The notes under the pieces are model-generated. The model did no database searches. It was not told where the DNA came from and was given only the letters and a program-made list of their open reading frames with translations. This document shows positions 42,268 through 53,689 of a DNA stretch of 64,000 nt, one piece after another. Position 1 is the stretch's first letter, and each line of letters starts with the position of its first letter. Source of the stretch: Sambucus nigra (taxonomy: Eukaryota; Streptophyta; Magnoliopsida; Dipsacales; Adoxaceae); assembly GCA_949130495.1 (NCBI GenBank), contig OX422210.1:498705760-498769759 (forward strand). Reading direction: 5' to 3'. A program made the position numbers and the translations under genes.

Positions 42268-45076
42268 TGTAACACCCCGCCCAATTAAATATCGGGTGAT
42301 CAGTCCTTTATAAAATTTAAAATTGAATGTTCGGTTGGTTCATTCTTAGTATCACTGTCGAAAACATAACAACCCAATTAACCACCTAATAATTAATTAA
42401 GCTAGTGTCAAAATATTTTCTTTATAAATAAAAACCATTCAGTTATTAATCCAAGAATTTAAATATAATCCATCCACACATAACTAGTCAATATAAATAC
42501 TGAATCAGAATCACATGCTAAAATAACTAAGACTGGATAAAACATTCCAGTTCAAAACTCTAAACCAAGAACCATAATAACAATAAATCCAAATGAAAAT
42601 GAACGAAAATTAAACGAAACGCAATCTCTGATAAAATGTCTAAGGAATGGGCGACACATGCCCTAAATAGAAAGTCTATATAGAACGGAGGGAAATGATA
42701 GAGACGTCCAATGTGAAGACCTACAGCTTCCACAACAGCTGCAGCACGCCAAGCAATCCAAAAATCTAAGGCTGGTGTCCCTGTGGCTGAGCTCCTAATA
42801 TAATACATATATATAGCAAAACAGAAAAGAGATGTAAGAAACGGGTCAGGGCCCGATGTGTAAAAATATTTATTTTAGCAAGTATTTAAAATTTGCAATA
42901 AAGCAAGTATCAAATGCATGTTAGCTCGAACTCTCATATGAGATTCTCACCTCTCGTCTATTGTGCACGCCTAATGTACATGTATTTTCACCTAGTCATC
43001 CGTAACACTTCTAACTAGATAAAGACTTATACTCCTAGTTATACTTCGTGGTAGCAACCCGAAATCCCCAGTTTTCCACTTTATTAATATCATCATTTAT
43101 TAATTCGGTTAAGTGTTATCACACTAAGTTAAGTATTCACAGCTTTCGTCCCTTAAGATGTTACTATCCCATTAACATATAATTATCTCACAGTGGGAAT
43201 AACACAAGTATACATATATATATTCATCACTATTATATACATATACTAATACATCACCCCAAGGCCAAACCTGTAGTGCATTTCATACTCTGCTATCATG
43301 TCCCGGTACATCTCATACTCAAATAAGGACTATCGGTTCGGAAGTCTCCCACGAACCATATACACAAAACACACATAGTGGCGGCGAACATAGTCCACAT
43401 ACCTATGGGTCACGCACGTACCTATGCTCCCATAGTCAGTTGACTTATCAACTCACAAATAAGTCTTCACAGTCCTATGTTCTGAGATACAAGTCAAATA
43501 TCCCCCCGAAGGTCACCCAGGATAAGACTGTCTCTACACAACCCCTCGTGATAGCAAGTAGCTAGGTATGTCATACACATAATATTAAGCATATAATAGG
43601 TATCCACACATCCTATTAATATTTATAGGTATTCTCCCAGCCATTTTGGTATACTTACCATAGGTATTTCATTCTCAGTATTACGTATCTTACAGTATTA
43701 CGAAATCACCACAACTCTTTAGTAACTTCCGAATTAACTCTCCTTTCCGGATTAATTAAAGTATAAAGTTCACATACTTCCTCATAGACTTGTCTCGTTT
43801 CGAATCTATTAACTGGCAATTTCTCTCACTCGAATAGATTGGAAAATTCCAAAAGTGACCCTAAGAAGATTCCCCATAAACTCACCCTGTCGCTCGAATG
43901 AAATGGCCATGTTGTTTGAAAAAATGCCACGTGTCGCTCGAGCGACTTCGCGCGAGACCTACTGTTTCGTCTTCTACACATAATTTCAGCATTTTCCACC
44001 CCTAAAACCTCAAATTATCATCCCAAACTCCCACCAATCAATCCCAAATCAAATCCTAACAGTTATACATGGATTCTAACATCCTTGAATCATTAAATCA
44101 TTACGAATCATCAAAGAAATATGAAATCCACAAATTAATTACTAAAACCCTAGTTCTTCAAATTCTTTGTCAAGAACACATAATTTCAAGATTTGTTCTT
44201 CACATAAGTTCGTCAAAACGCAATTTCTATCTTACATACATGAAGCGTTCAATCTAATTAATCTCAGATTCGAATTATACATCCTAAGTCTCCAATTTTT
44301 CATCACTGTTTATGAACAATACATATTAGAACGTCCCTATACTAATATGAATATGGTTATTGCTAAAGAAAAGCAAGTAATAAATACTTGCCTCGAATTA
44401 GTCTTCTGATTTATTGATGTTGTTGGTATGAGCGCGTTCCTCTCATTTCGATCTACCTGATGGTGGTGATGGTTGTGCAAGGTAGTGTTAATTTAGCCTT
44501 CCTTCTTGGAAATTGGTTCTCCCTCACACCCTCTATGGTCATTCTTTACTTTGTGTATCTCTCAACCCAAATGGACCTCTAGTGGCTGATAAGTAAATTC
44601 CCAATTTTCGTCCATTAATTAAACCCAAAAATATAATTTACCATAATGCCCTCTCGAGACGTCGGTTAGGCCTAAAATTGCACCGGAACCCAAACTAAAC
44701 ACCCGGGTATACTATTCTGACTATCTCGACCCCTTAGGACTCAACAACGCACTCGAAATGACCATACGAGTTACAAAAAATAATTAATCTTTTTATTCCA
44801 TTAAATTAGTCCCGACACGACTCTCACGCGCGCGTCTGACTTAATTTACTAAACTGTCGTATTTCTTATTCTTGACAATTTAACGAAGTGTATAGTTCCA
44901 TATTACATGATGCACAGTAATATTCAATCAATAAGTATTAACCCTTGGCATGTTAGTTAATATTTATTTTAAATTCGGATAAATTAAAGATTAAATTCTC
45001 ACATTTTAATTCAATTAATCCCACAATAATAATTAATCCCATAATTATTTAAATCATAAAAACACGGGGTATTACA
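42268..45076 (-). repeat. 3' LTR of chromovirus C
   Basis: 2.8 kb, reading leftward from TGTAATACCCCGTG at 45076 to the GTGTTACA end at 42268. It contains the inverted word GTCGCTCGAGCGAC (about 43934-43947) where related LTRs have CGATCGATCGA blocks. The polypurine tract TAGGGGGGAAGTA lies directly before it (45077-45089 on the + coordinates). Confidence 0.9.
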
Positions 45077-45086
45077 TACTTCCCCC

Positions 45087-45704
45087 CTAATAACGAAATT
45101 TTGTCCCGAAATTTAGAAAATAAGGTATACCTGGTGTGAATAAATCTGGATATTTCTCACGCATATCCGCCTCACGCTCCCAAGTAAACATCTCCACATT
45201 GTGATGTTGCCATTGCACCCGAACAAGTGGAACCACCTTTGACCTCAACCTCCTCTCACTATGATTTAGGATAGCCACCGGTCTCTCCTCATATGAACTG
45301 TCTGGTTGTAACTCAATCTCCTCAATCGCGATGTGAGTGTGTGCCAACTCATCCCGAAGATACTACCTCACTGACGAATTGTGGAACACATCATGGGTAC
45401 GGTGCAAGTGCTCCGGAAACCCAAGCCTGTAAGCAACTGGTCCGACCCTCTTTATAATAGGGAATGATCCTACGTATCTCGGAGCCAATTTCCCTTTCTT
45501 CCAAAATCTCATTACTCCCTTCATCAGAGATACTCTTAACAAAACCTGGTCCCCCACTGCGAACTCTCGGAAGAACCTCTTAGCATCAACGTAGCTTTTT
45601 TATCTATCCTGGGCTACCCGTATACGATCCCCAACCATCTCAATCCTGCTCGATGTATCCTGAATTACCTCTAGCTCGAGTAGCTTATTGTCTCCTACTT
45701 CTAG
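45087..45704 (-). pseudogene. Chromovirus C integrase C-terminus with chromodomain
   Basis: From 45557 the frame gives [20 protein letters not shown] and then [24 protein letters not shown], the GPY/F module. After a stop at 45361-45363 the chromodomain follows: YEERPVAILNHSERRLRSK, VPLVRVQWQHHNVEMFTWE, ADMREKYPDLF. Chromodomains direct integration toward methylated-histone chromatin, fitting the heterochromatic setting. Stops at 45361 and near 45600 break it. Confidence 0.9.
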
Positions 45705-46538
45705 CTAACAAGCTGGAGAACGACAAGGTCTACCATACAATGCCTTAAACGGGACCATGACAATCGTAAACTGATAGGAGTTGTTATAAGCAAACTCCAT
45801 CAGTGGAAGATACTGCTCCCAACCTCCCCCAAAGTCAAGGATACACATGCGCGACATGTCCTCGAGCATCTGATTAGTACGCTCAGTCTGCCCATCAGTC
45901 TGCGGGTGATACACTGTACTCAATCGCAACTCGGTAACCATAGCCTCCTGGAAACTCTCCCCAAAATGAGATACAAATGTTTTGTCTCTATCCGACACGA
46001 TATTAAGAGGCACACCATGCAGTCTCACTATCTCTGCAATAAATAGATGAGCGTACTGTCCCGCTGTATAGTCTGTCCTGACTGGCAGAAAATGGGCTAC
46101 TTTCGTCAATCGGTCCATAATAACTCTTATAGAATTGTGTCCCCTCTGTGAAGTAGGCAACCCGGTAATGAATTCCATGGAAATACCCTCCCATTTCCAT
46201 GTAGGGATCTCTAACGGCTGAAGTAAACCTGGTGGCTTCTGGTGGTCTACTTTCACTAGCTGACAAGTGGTAGACTTGGAGACAAACTCTGTAATTTCTC
46301 CCTTCATTCTGCTCCACCAGTACTGCCGCCTCATATCCTCGTACATTTTGTCCCCACCGGGATGTACCGTAAATCGGGACCCATGCGATTTCGTCATCAC
46401 TACATGTAGAAGGTCCTCCCCCTCTAGAACAACAAGTCTCCTATTAAAGCGTAAATCGCCCTCGGAGCTTACTGAATAAGACTCGGCTCCATCGGCTAAA
46501 AGATGCCTAATTCGATCTTGACAGAACGAATCCTTCAT
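45705..46538 (-). pseudogene. Chromovirus C integrase core
   Basis: 277 codons are open. The zinc-binding module keeps H...H (HGSRFTVHPGGDKMYEDM), but the first Cys of the CxxC is Ser (STTCQLVK). In the catalytic core the first acidic position reads Glu (GISMEFITGLP, where most relatives have MDF). The second is Asp in NIVSDRDKTFVSHF and the third Glu in HPQTDGQTERTNQML. The end, FAYNNSYQFTIVMVPFKALY, is standard. This is the best-preserved coding segment of the window, yet two key residues differ from family consensus. Confidence 0.92.
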
Positions 46539-47235
46539 GTGCCTATACTACTCTCATAACAATCTGAGGCATAACTGTCATCGCAGACATAAATGATCGG
46601 GCCACGGCATCCTAGTGTCCCAATTCCTTCAATTTCACTTTCCACACCTCGGTCCTCTAGTCCACTGGCCTACAGCTCAACGCATTTGCTACCACATTAG
46701 CCTTTCTTGGGTGGTATTGGATATCAAACTGATAATCCTTCATGAATTTGAGCCATCAACGTTGACGCATATTCAGCTCTTTCTACGTGAAGAGGTACAG
46801 TAGTGACTTGTGATCCGTGAATAAGCGAAATTTCTCCCCCAGGAGATAGTGCCTCCATATCTGAAGTGCAAACACGACTGTTGCTAACTCCAAGTCGTGG
46901 GTGGGGTAGTTCCTCTCATGAGGCTTAAGCTTACGGGAAGTATAAGCTATAGCCCGATCCTCCTGCTGAAGCACACCCCCAAGTCCTAGTAAGGACGCAT
47001 TTGTGTAGACTAGATACTCCACTCCTGGCCTGGGCAGTGCTAACACTGGTGCTGAAGTCAACTTGTCTTTCAACTCATCAAAAGCCAACTTGCAGGCATC
47101 ATCCCAGATAAATGGCACCCCTTTGCTAATCAAAAGAGTCAATGGACCCGCTATCTTAGAGAATCCCCAAATGAACATCCTGTAGTATCCTACTGGGCCC
47201 AAGATATCTCTGCCAGCGTCATGGGATGTCCCCAC
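46539..47235 (-). pseudogene. Chromovirus C RNase H
   Basis: It reads [20 protein letters not shown], then [20 protein letters not shown], where the usual TDAS is TNAS (catalytic Asp to Asn), then [20 protein letters not shown] and [19 protein letters not shown]. Open from 47235 to 46783. Below that the frame is broken, with the rest of the domain (LRQRRWLKF-like) only partly readable to about 46539. Confidence 0.85.
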
Positions 47236-48043
47236 TCCCTAACCACTGACACCTTCCCCGGGTCTACGGATATCCCTTTATTCGAAATAATGTGCCCCAA
47301 AAATTAAACCTCTTTCAGCCAAAATCCACATTTCTCATATTTTGCATACAACTCGTGCTGGCACAGTGTCTGTAAAACCTGTCTCAAATGTTCGGCATGA
47401 TCCTACTCAATCTGGGAGTAAATTAAGATGTCATCTATGAAGACAATGATAAACTGATCCAGTAACTCTCTGAACACCCCATTCATCAAGTTTATAAACA
47501 CGGTTGGGGCGTTGGTTAGCCCAAAAGTCATAACCCTAAACTCATAGGAACCATATCTCGACAAGAAGGTAGTCTTCGACACATCCTGCTCCCTAATCCT
47601 TAACTGATGGTACCTGACCTCAAGTCAATCTTCGAGAAGAAGGAAGCTCCTCTCAACTAGTCGAATAAGTCATCGATTCGGGATAATGGGTACTTATTTC
47701 GTATCATGACTTTATTCAATTCTCGATAATCAATACACAACCTTAATGATCCATCTCTCTTCTTAACAAATAGCACAGGGGCACCCCAAGGTGAAGTACA
47801 CCTACAAATAAACCCATGGCCCAATAACTGCTCTATCTGATCTCGTAGCTCCCTCATCTCTGCTGGAGCCATACGATACAATGCATGGGCAATCAACCGA
47901 GTGCCCGATGTTAAATCTATAACGAAGTCTATCTCCCTACTAGGTGGCAATCCTGAAATATCCTGGAATACATCAGCGAATTCCCTCACCATCGGTATCG
48001 AATCAAGCGGTATCACTACCTCCTTAGAGATCTCCTCCTCCAT
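47236..48043 (-). pseudogene. Chromovirus C reverse transcriptase
   Basis: It opens with the protease-RT linker [20 protein letters not shown] and [20 protein letters not shown]. Then [40 protein letters not shown] and, after frame breaks near 47655 and 47600, the catalytic box [13 protein letters not shown] (about 47432-47445). The FIDD motif is intact. Frameshifts and stops prevent one continuous protein. Confidence 0.88.
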
Positions 48044-48420
48044 ATAATATAAATGAGTGGACGAGGCATCGCCACCAGAAACATCTCGTGATCAGTTATG
48101 GCAAAAATAATAGTCCTACTAAAACAATCGGTAATGGCCCTATAACTAACAAGCCAATCCATACCGATAATCGCATCATATTCGGACATATCTAATACAA
48201 GCATGTCGACAGGTAAAGTAAGTCTCCCAATATCTATACGCATCCCTCGACATATAAAGTGAATCAGTGAAACATTACCCAAAGGTGAATCTACACAACA
48301 GTACTCTCTGCTATAACTAATAACCCCAAAGCACCGACAAACCTCATGGCAACAAAACAATGTGTGGCCCTCGTATCAAATAAAATATGCCCCATAGTCC
48401 CCTGGATAAAAAACATACCC
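48044..48420 (-). pseudogene. Chromovirus C protease
   Basis: Reading leftward from about 48420: MGHILFDTRATHCFVAMRF, then in the next frame LTLPVDMLVLDMSEYDAIIG and MDWLVSYRAITDCF. The catalytic triplet DTG has become DTR (Gly to Arg). A frameshift separates it from the conserved C-terminal block. Expected inactive. Confidence 0.82.
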
Positions 48421-49163
48421 TCAATCGCGGGTGGAGCCTGTGGGGCTGTAGCCTGATCGAGGTTATAAGCCCGTCCATACTAAAGTTGTCCCTACTGGAC
48501 TGGGACTACCGAAATAGCTGGCAGTGCTGGCATCTGAGGCGGTGTTGGGAGGGCAGCGAGAAAAATCGGTCTCTGGAGCTCCTATCGATCACCCTGATGC
48601 TGTGGGCCCCTACCCCTCTCAAGACAATAATGTCTCTTGTGGCCAGTCTTGCCACAAATAAAACACTTCCCACCAAAGTTTCCCCCTCGCTGCCCCTACT
48701 ATCCTCGGCTATACTGACCATTTCCACCTCCCCCTTATCCCTATCGTCCTTCCCTAAACTGCTGCTGGCCCTGATGTCCCCGTTGGCCCTGATGGCCATG
48801 CTGACCTTGCTGGCCAGGCCTAAAACCTCCCTGACCCTGACGGAAATCCCCTGACCTGAATCTCTTAGAATCTCCCTACTGGGAACTCTGATCAACCTGT
48901 CTCTGCTGACCCTGAGCGAGTTATGCCCCACTGGCACCATTACCTCTTGTCCTGCCCTACTGGATGGACTCCCCCGCTCGTTTGCTCCCAGTTATATGAA
49001 AGCGGTGATCCTGACAATGCAGTAGTGCTGCATTAAGCACATCATAATAAGTCTGTAATGAGAGGTTACCCAGGAGATGCTGCTTGATCCTCCAGGTGAG
49101 GCCATCCATGAACATCTGTATCTTCTTCTCCTCGGTAGGTACCTCGGTAGGTACCTCTGTTGG
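48421..49163 (-). pseudogene. Chromovirus C gag, 5'-truncated
   Basis: It starts at the breakpoint with EVPTEVPTEEKKIQMFMDGL, then TWRIKQHLLGNLSLQTYYDV and LHCQDHRFHITGSKRAGE. A Gly/Gln/Arg-rich linker follows, then a complete zinc knuckle CFICGKTGHKRHYC (CX2CX4HX4C, about 48629-48670). The first half of gag, including most of the capsid-like domain, is missing. Several in-frame stops lie in the linker. Confidence 0.85.
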
Positions 49164-49259
49164 CTGTTATTCAATGCTCATAATTTGGGTCGGGTGCCTC
49201 ATTATTGGCTGGGCTTAACTGGCTACTTTTATGGGCTTGTTCGACAGTAGGTACCCATA
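49164..49259 (-). repeat. Tat2 3' LTR, truncated
   Basis: It matches the outermost 96 bases of the 5' LTR (59547-59642): TACCTACTGTCGAACAAGCC and on to GAATAACAG. It is preceded on the minus strand by the purine tract TTTTTAGGGGCAAT (49260-49273). Its first base pair is TA instead of TG. The remaining 300 or so bases are missing. Confidence 0.85.
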
Positions 49260-49701
49260 ATTGCCCCTAAAAATTTTGGTGCCACAATTTGGGCTCACAA
49301 ATTTTAAATAGCATCTTTCGGTCCACTTCCAATGGCACTGTTGTAGTTTATACAAATGATAGGGGCATGAATCATCATTTGGCAGGAAGTTTCATCCACA
49401 AATCTTCTTCGATCAGAATGCACTATCATTGAGGAGTTTAAACCAAGGTGTTGGACGATTTTTATCATCATTTCAACTTCTTGCTTCTCTCACTTTCAAG
49501 CCATCTCGTGTTCTCCAAGCTTTCTTTCGTCCTCAAGCTTATTCTTCATCGCTTCCAAGCTATTTTTTTCTTTAATCATCTTCATTTTCTCGTGGGTTTT
49601 CATCGTTTCAAGCTTTATTCTCCTTCCCATAAGTTCTCAGTCTTCCCTCTCTGCATATTTCCTTTCATCGTTATTAATTATAATGTTGCAAGGTTTTTTT
49701 T

Positions 49702-52700
49702 ATGGCAAGGGTCGACAATAAATCCCTGGTAGAGTTTAGGAAATATTACAATATCCCTAACTGGGTGGATATTGAGTGCACCTCTGTTCTTCGTAATGTT
49801 CGCGACGTTGAGGATGACCACTGGATTTATGTTCTTTTGTTGTCCCAAGGGGGTTTAACTTTTCCCCCAAATCGCCTCTTCTTTCATTTTTTCCAATATT
49901 TTGATACAGTCCCAGCCCAATGTTCTCCGAACGTTTAGAATATTGTTCATGGCCTCCATATAATAAACCAACTCTATGGCACTAATTTAGGCTTGGTTGA
50001 AATCTATTTTTGTTACTCCTTTTCACGTACCAGTTCTGGTCTTCTTTACTTGAAAGCGAGGAGTCTAGATGTTGGTAGTTAATATACTTGATTCCCATAA
50101 GGACTACTGGTCTGAAGGATTCATATCTAGGAACTGTTAGTTACCTCCTCAAGTAGGGGGTGCGAGGTATACGAGACCTCACATACCTACTTATGGGGAG
50201 GAATATATAGGTTATTATTCAATCTCTTTATCTTTTTTATTACTGCTATAATGTGTACTTCCTTTAATGTTTTTCGTTTGCTTTATAGTAAAGTCCAAGA
50301 ACCAGGAGCCTGCTCTCCATAAGATCCGTGCTTCTGAGTTACTTAAGGCCTGAAATATAAGAGACTCTATTGCAGAAGGTGAACATCCCAGGTTGGCTGC
50401 TTTCTTATTGGAATATAAGAACACTACCTCCATCTTCATCGCCCGTCCAGTTGACTCTATTCCTCATCTTGATATCTTAGAGGAAGAAGAGGAGGAAGGA
50501 GGTGCTCTCTAACCTATCGACCTAAACTAAGAGGAGGAGAGCAGTTCAGAGTCTGGTGCTACTAGCGGTGGTGGTGGTGAGGCAGGATCTCGTAAGTAGG
50601 AATCCAGCAAAGAGGAGTCTGGTAGAGAGAGATCCAGCGAGGAAGGATCTAGATCAGGTGGTATTGGTTTGGAGAGTTCTAGCGAGGAAGATATGGCTCC
50701 TCCCCAAAGGAAGAATTTGATCCCTGATGATGATGATGATGATGATGTCTTACTGTCCAGTAGGCTAAAAATCTAGAAGACCAACCCTGGGGATATAACC
50801 AGTGGTTTTCAGACAGTAGCTCATGAGAAGGAGATGGAAAGGAAAATAAGAGAAGAAGAGAAGGGGGAGAGGGAGAGAAAGAAAGAGGAAGAGAGAAAAA
50901 TAGAAGAGGAGAAGAAGAATAAGGAGAAAGAGAGAGGAAGAGGAGAAGAAAGGAAAAAGAAGGCACGAGCTTCCCTGATGCCTGTTACTGCTTCATCTGA
51001 GGGGGCTTCTGTGGCTCTGTCCCCTCATCTCGCCCCTATGATGATCCAGAGAGCAATATTAACAACGGACCGTGAGCGGTCCTCAAAGATGAGTCAAGAA
51101 TAGTTAGACTGAAGGCATATCAGGGGCTTGCTTTGGTAAGGCCATTTATTTTCTTCTTCGTTGTTTATTTTAGTTCTTTTTATCGCTTAACTTATCCTCG
51201 TTTCTTCTTACAGTTTCTGTCTGACTACTCCATCCTCCGTCATAGCCGAGATGGGATAGCGAGGAGAAATTCTAAGATTGAGGGGAGCCTAAAGATTGCC
51301 CAAGAATCACTTGTGATAACTGAGGCCTTATTCACTAAGGAGAGGGTCGGGGCGACTAAGGAGCTACAGGAGCTCCGCGATTCTTATGAGCTGGTAGTGG
51401 ATGGAAAGATAGCCGTCACCAATGAGAACACGAAGATTTCTAAGAAAGTGATGAGCTTGGAGGCAGAGGTGACCATGGAAAGGGAGAACAACTATAATGA
51501 GACTGGGAAGCGACCTACGAAGACGCCGAGAAGAAAATTGAATACATCTACCGGGTAAACTTCAAGAAAGGTTGGGATTGAGACTTCGTTACTGCTGGAA
51601 TTTCTACTAATTCTCCCCTGTTTATCGAGCACAACCCTAACCCAAAACCTTTTGTTGATGAAGCTCCAGTTGAGATCCAACCTACTGCTCCTTCTTCTGA
51701 TGTTCCTATTACTTATACTGCCGATGACCCAGCACTTGGAGCAGAGACGAGTTAGGTCGCTGCTAGAAAGGGGGAAGAGCCAGCTGCCACAGGGCAGGTC
51801 GGGGTTAACCAATAGATTCTTAGGGCTTTTTTTTTTATTTTCTCATTTTTTGTTCTTTTTTCTTGCCATTTTATATATCTCTACCTAGCTGGTGCCAATT
51901 TTTAGTGAAGGGATTTAATTCGTGCTTTTATTGATATATCATTGTTATTCTCGCTCCATGTCTTATCATTTATTGACCTTGATGATTACATTCCTATCTC
52001 TTCTCATCTAGGTCAAATCCTTGGTTCCAATGTTAGTGACCAAGTTCGCCGAGCATTCATCAAGATCTGCAAATCCCTTAAGATAAGGAATCAAGATTAT
52101 AAGGATCAATGAGAGGTGGTAGCCAGGTTGAAGGATAGACTTGCAGATATGGAGGAGGTCAGAGCCTTTATTCAAGAAGAGATGGATGTTCTGAAGGCTA
52201 AGCTCTTGGATGCCTCTGAGATCAATCAGGTTGGAGAAGTTCTGCGATAGGAGAACGGTGCTTTAAGGAGGGAAATTGTGCTCCTCAGGGAGAATGCACC
52301 AAGAGTTGCCCTCCAGTTATACACGGTTCTTTTTCGTTAACTAGGTAATGAGCTAGGCCTAATGACTGTGGTTCTCTAGGGCGTACATGATAGCTGCTGG
52401 ACTTCAAAGGGATGTTACCCTATTGAGGCACTTATTCAAGAAAGGTCCTCGACAAGTGTGGGCAGATGGATACAACTAGGGCTGGATAGATTCTCCCATG
52501 AGGTTAAAGGTGGTCGATGAGCTTTCCTTTATCAGAAGGTGGATAAGTGTTCTCAGGGAGTGAAAGGTGCCTAAGAACTTTATCCTTTGGTATAGACATG
52601 AGATCACTCATTTGTATTTGGAGCAGAATCCACTCAGAAGGGACAATCGTTAGATCTTAATAGACGTAATTCTGAGAAAACAATTAGAGTCGAGTTTAAG

Positions 52701-52870
52701 GGAGGTCGAGGAAGACTTCACCCCTTGTCCAGACGATGGTCGAAGGGAACGAGTAGCTGATTACCTCGCTCAATAACCTAGTCCTTCTTAGGATCTGATT
52801 TATTCCTTATTTGTTTTTCTTGTTTATCACTGTTGTATGTGTAACTGTGTAACTTTCAACAATAAAATTT
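49702..52870 (+). pseudogene. Antisense gene C in Tat2: 'putative gypsy-type transposon' domain plus acidic coiled coil
   Basis: An ATG at 49702 opens MARVDNKSLVEFRKYYNIPN, then GGLTFPPNRLFFHFFQYFDT and VPAQCSPNV, with a stop at 49936-49938. This resembles the domain named putative gypsy-type transposon (Transposase_28), often seen antisense in Tat elements. Later exons look spliced: candidate introns are 50211-50288 and 51136-51213. They encode NQEPALHKIRASELLK, an acidic/Ser-rich stretch with seven Asp in a row, a long Glu/Lys/Arg coiled coil (about 50834-50960) and another helical segment (51214-51556). Further coiled-coil-like coding continues past 52000. AATAAAA at 52860 could end the transcript. 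Stops break it. Function unknown. Confidence 0.62.
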
Positions 52871-53148
52871 CTATATTTTGGTCAGTTGCCGACTAAACAT
52901 GTTTTTGGTTGATAATCTTTAACGACTTTGGGGTTTTCAGCCGACTAAGCATGAGCTTATTTTTGAATGAGTATTCCCTCAGGCCAGTATGCCGTAAACA
53001 TACCATTCTACCTTACTTTACCTTTTAGCTCATGTTGTCACACTTCCTTCGGCCTAAGTAAGATGATGGCGAGGATACACCTGACTAGTGGGAAATCCAC
53101 CCGAGCAGGATTTTGAATCCAAACTATGTTGGCGACCATTTTGGGTTG
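52871..53148. other. Tat2 region downstream of antisense gene C
   Basis: AT-rich, with two GCCGACTAA-like words (about 52888 and 52940) and no ORF of note. It probably covers the converging 3' ends of gene C (+) and the Tat2 pol transcript (-). Confidence 0.4.
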
Positions 53149-53540
53149 GCCATATTGCATGAGGATTCCCCTGCAGGTCTTTACTTATTATCGAGCAACC
53201 TCAAAGGCCAGTTGTGTTATGAATAAGGACATGAGGAGGGTGATTATATATCAACCCTGCTTGCTTCGCTACGGTAAAGTCGAGTTGGTATAAACCTAGC
53301 TATTGTGATGTAACCACAAGGGGCTATTTATATTAAACAATGAAGCCATATTGCCTGAGGATTCCCCTGTAGGTCTTTACTTGTTGTCAGAGTAACCTCA
53401 AAGGCCAGTTGTGTTACGAACAAGGACCTGAGGAGGGTGATTATATATCAACCCTTCTTGCTACACTATGGCGAAGTCGAGCTGGTATAAGCCTAGCTAT
53501 TGTGATGTAACCACAAGGGGCTATTTATATTAAAACAGTG
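53149..53540. repeat. 196-bp tandem duplication in Tat2 3' UTR
   Basis: Two adjacent copies start GCCATATTGCATGAGGATTC at 53149 and GCCATATTGCCTGAGGATTC at 53345, and both end GGGGCTATTTATATTAAA. They differ by a small number of bases. They lie just beyond the integrase end, the slot where Tat elements tend to carry tandem repeats. Confidence 0.9.
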
Positions 53541-53689
53541 AAGCCTGAATCTTGGAAAAGGTGCATATAATTACATACATATGAGACTACCAACATATAT
53601 ATAATGCCAAGGACAACCATGCTTTATTGATAATAGTCAGAAATAAATAGCAACATTAATTTATAAATGAGAATTTGCCTAAACTAATG

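Larger units (their letters stand above)
42268..49163 (-). mobile_element. Chromovirus C: 5'-truncated chromodomain Gypsy element inside hAT
   Basis: It reads on the minus strand: part of gag, protease, RT, RNase H, integrase, chromodomain, polypurine tract and 3' LTR. The 5' LTR and start of gag are missing; the gag stops at 49163 against the truncated LTR of Tat2. The LTR is of the same family as the solo LTR and the large-LTR element (start TGTAATACCCCGT, end GGGGTGTTACA). The target flank on the intact side is GTTAC (42263-42267); its partner has been lost. Confidence 0.92.

Noticed and set aside
48387..48854. 155-codon plus-strand frame and 144-codon minus frame in chromovirus C gag
   Set aside because: Neither is the frame that encodes the CFICGKTGHKRHYC zinc knuckle; both are shadows over the Gly/Gln-rich linker.
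50679..50966. Minus-strand frame rich in Ser/Pro/Leu
   Set aside because: It is the complement of the GA-rich coiled-coil coding of antisense gene C.
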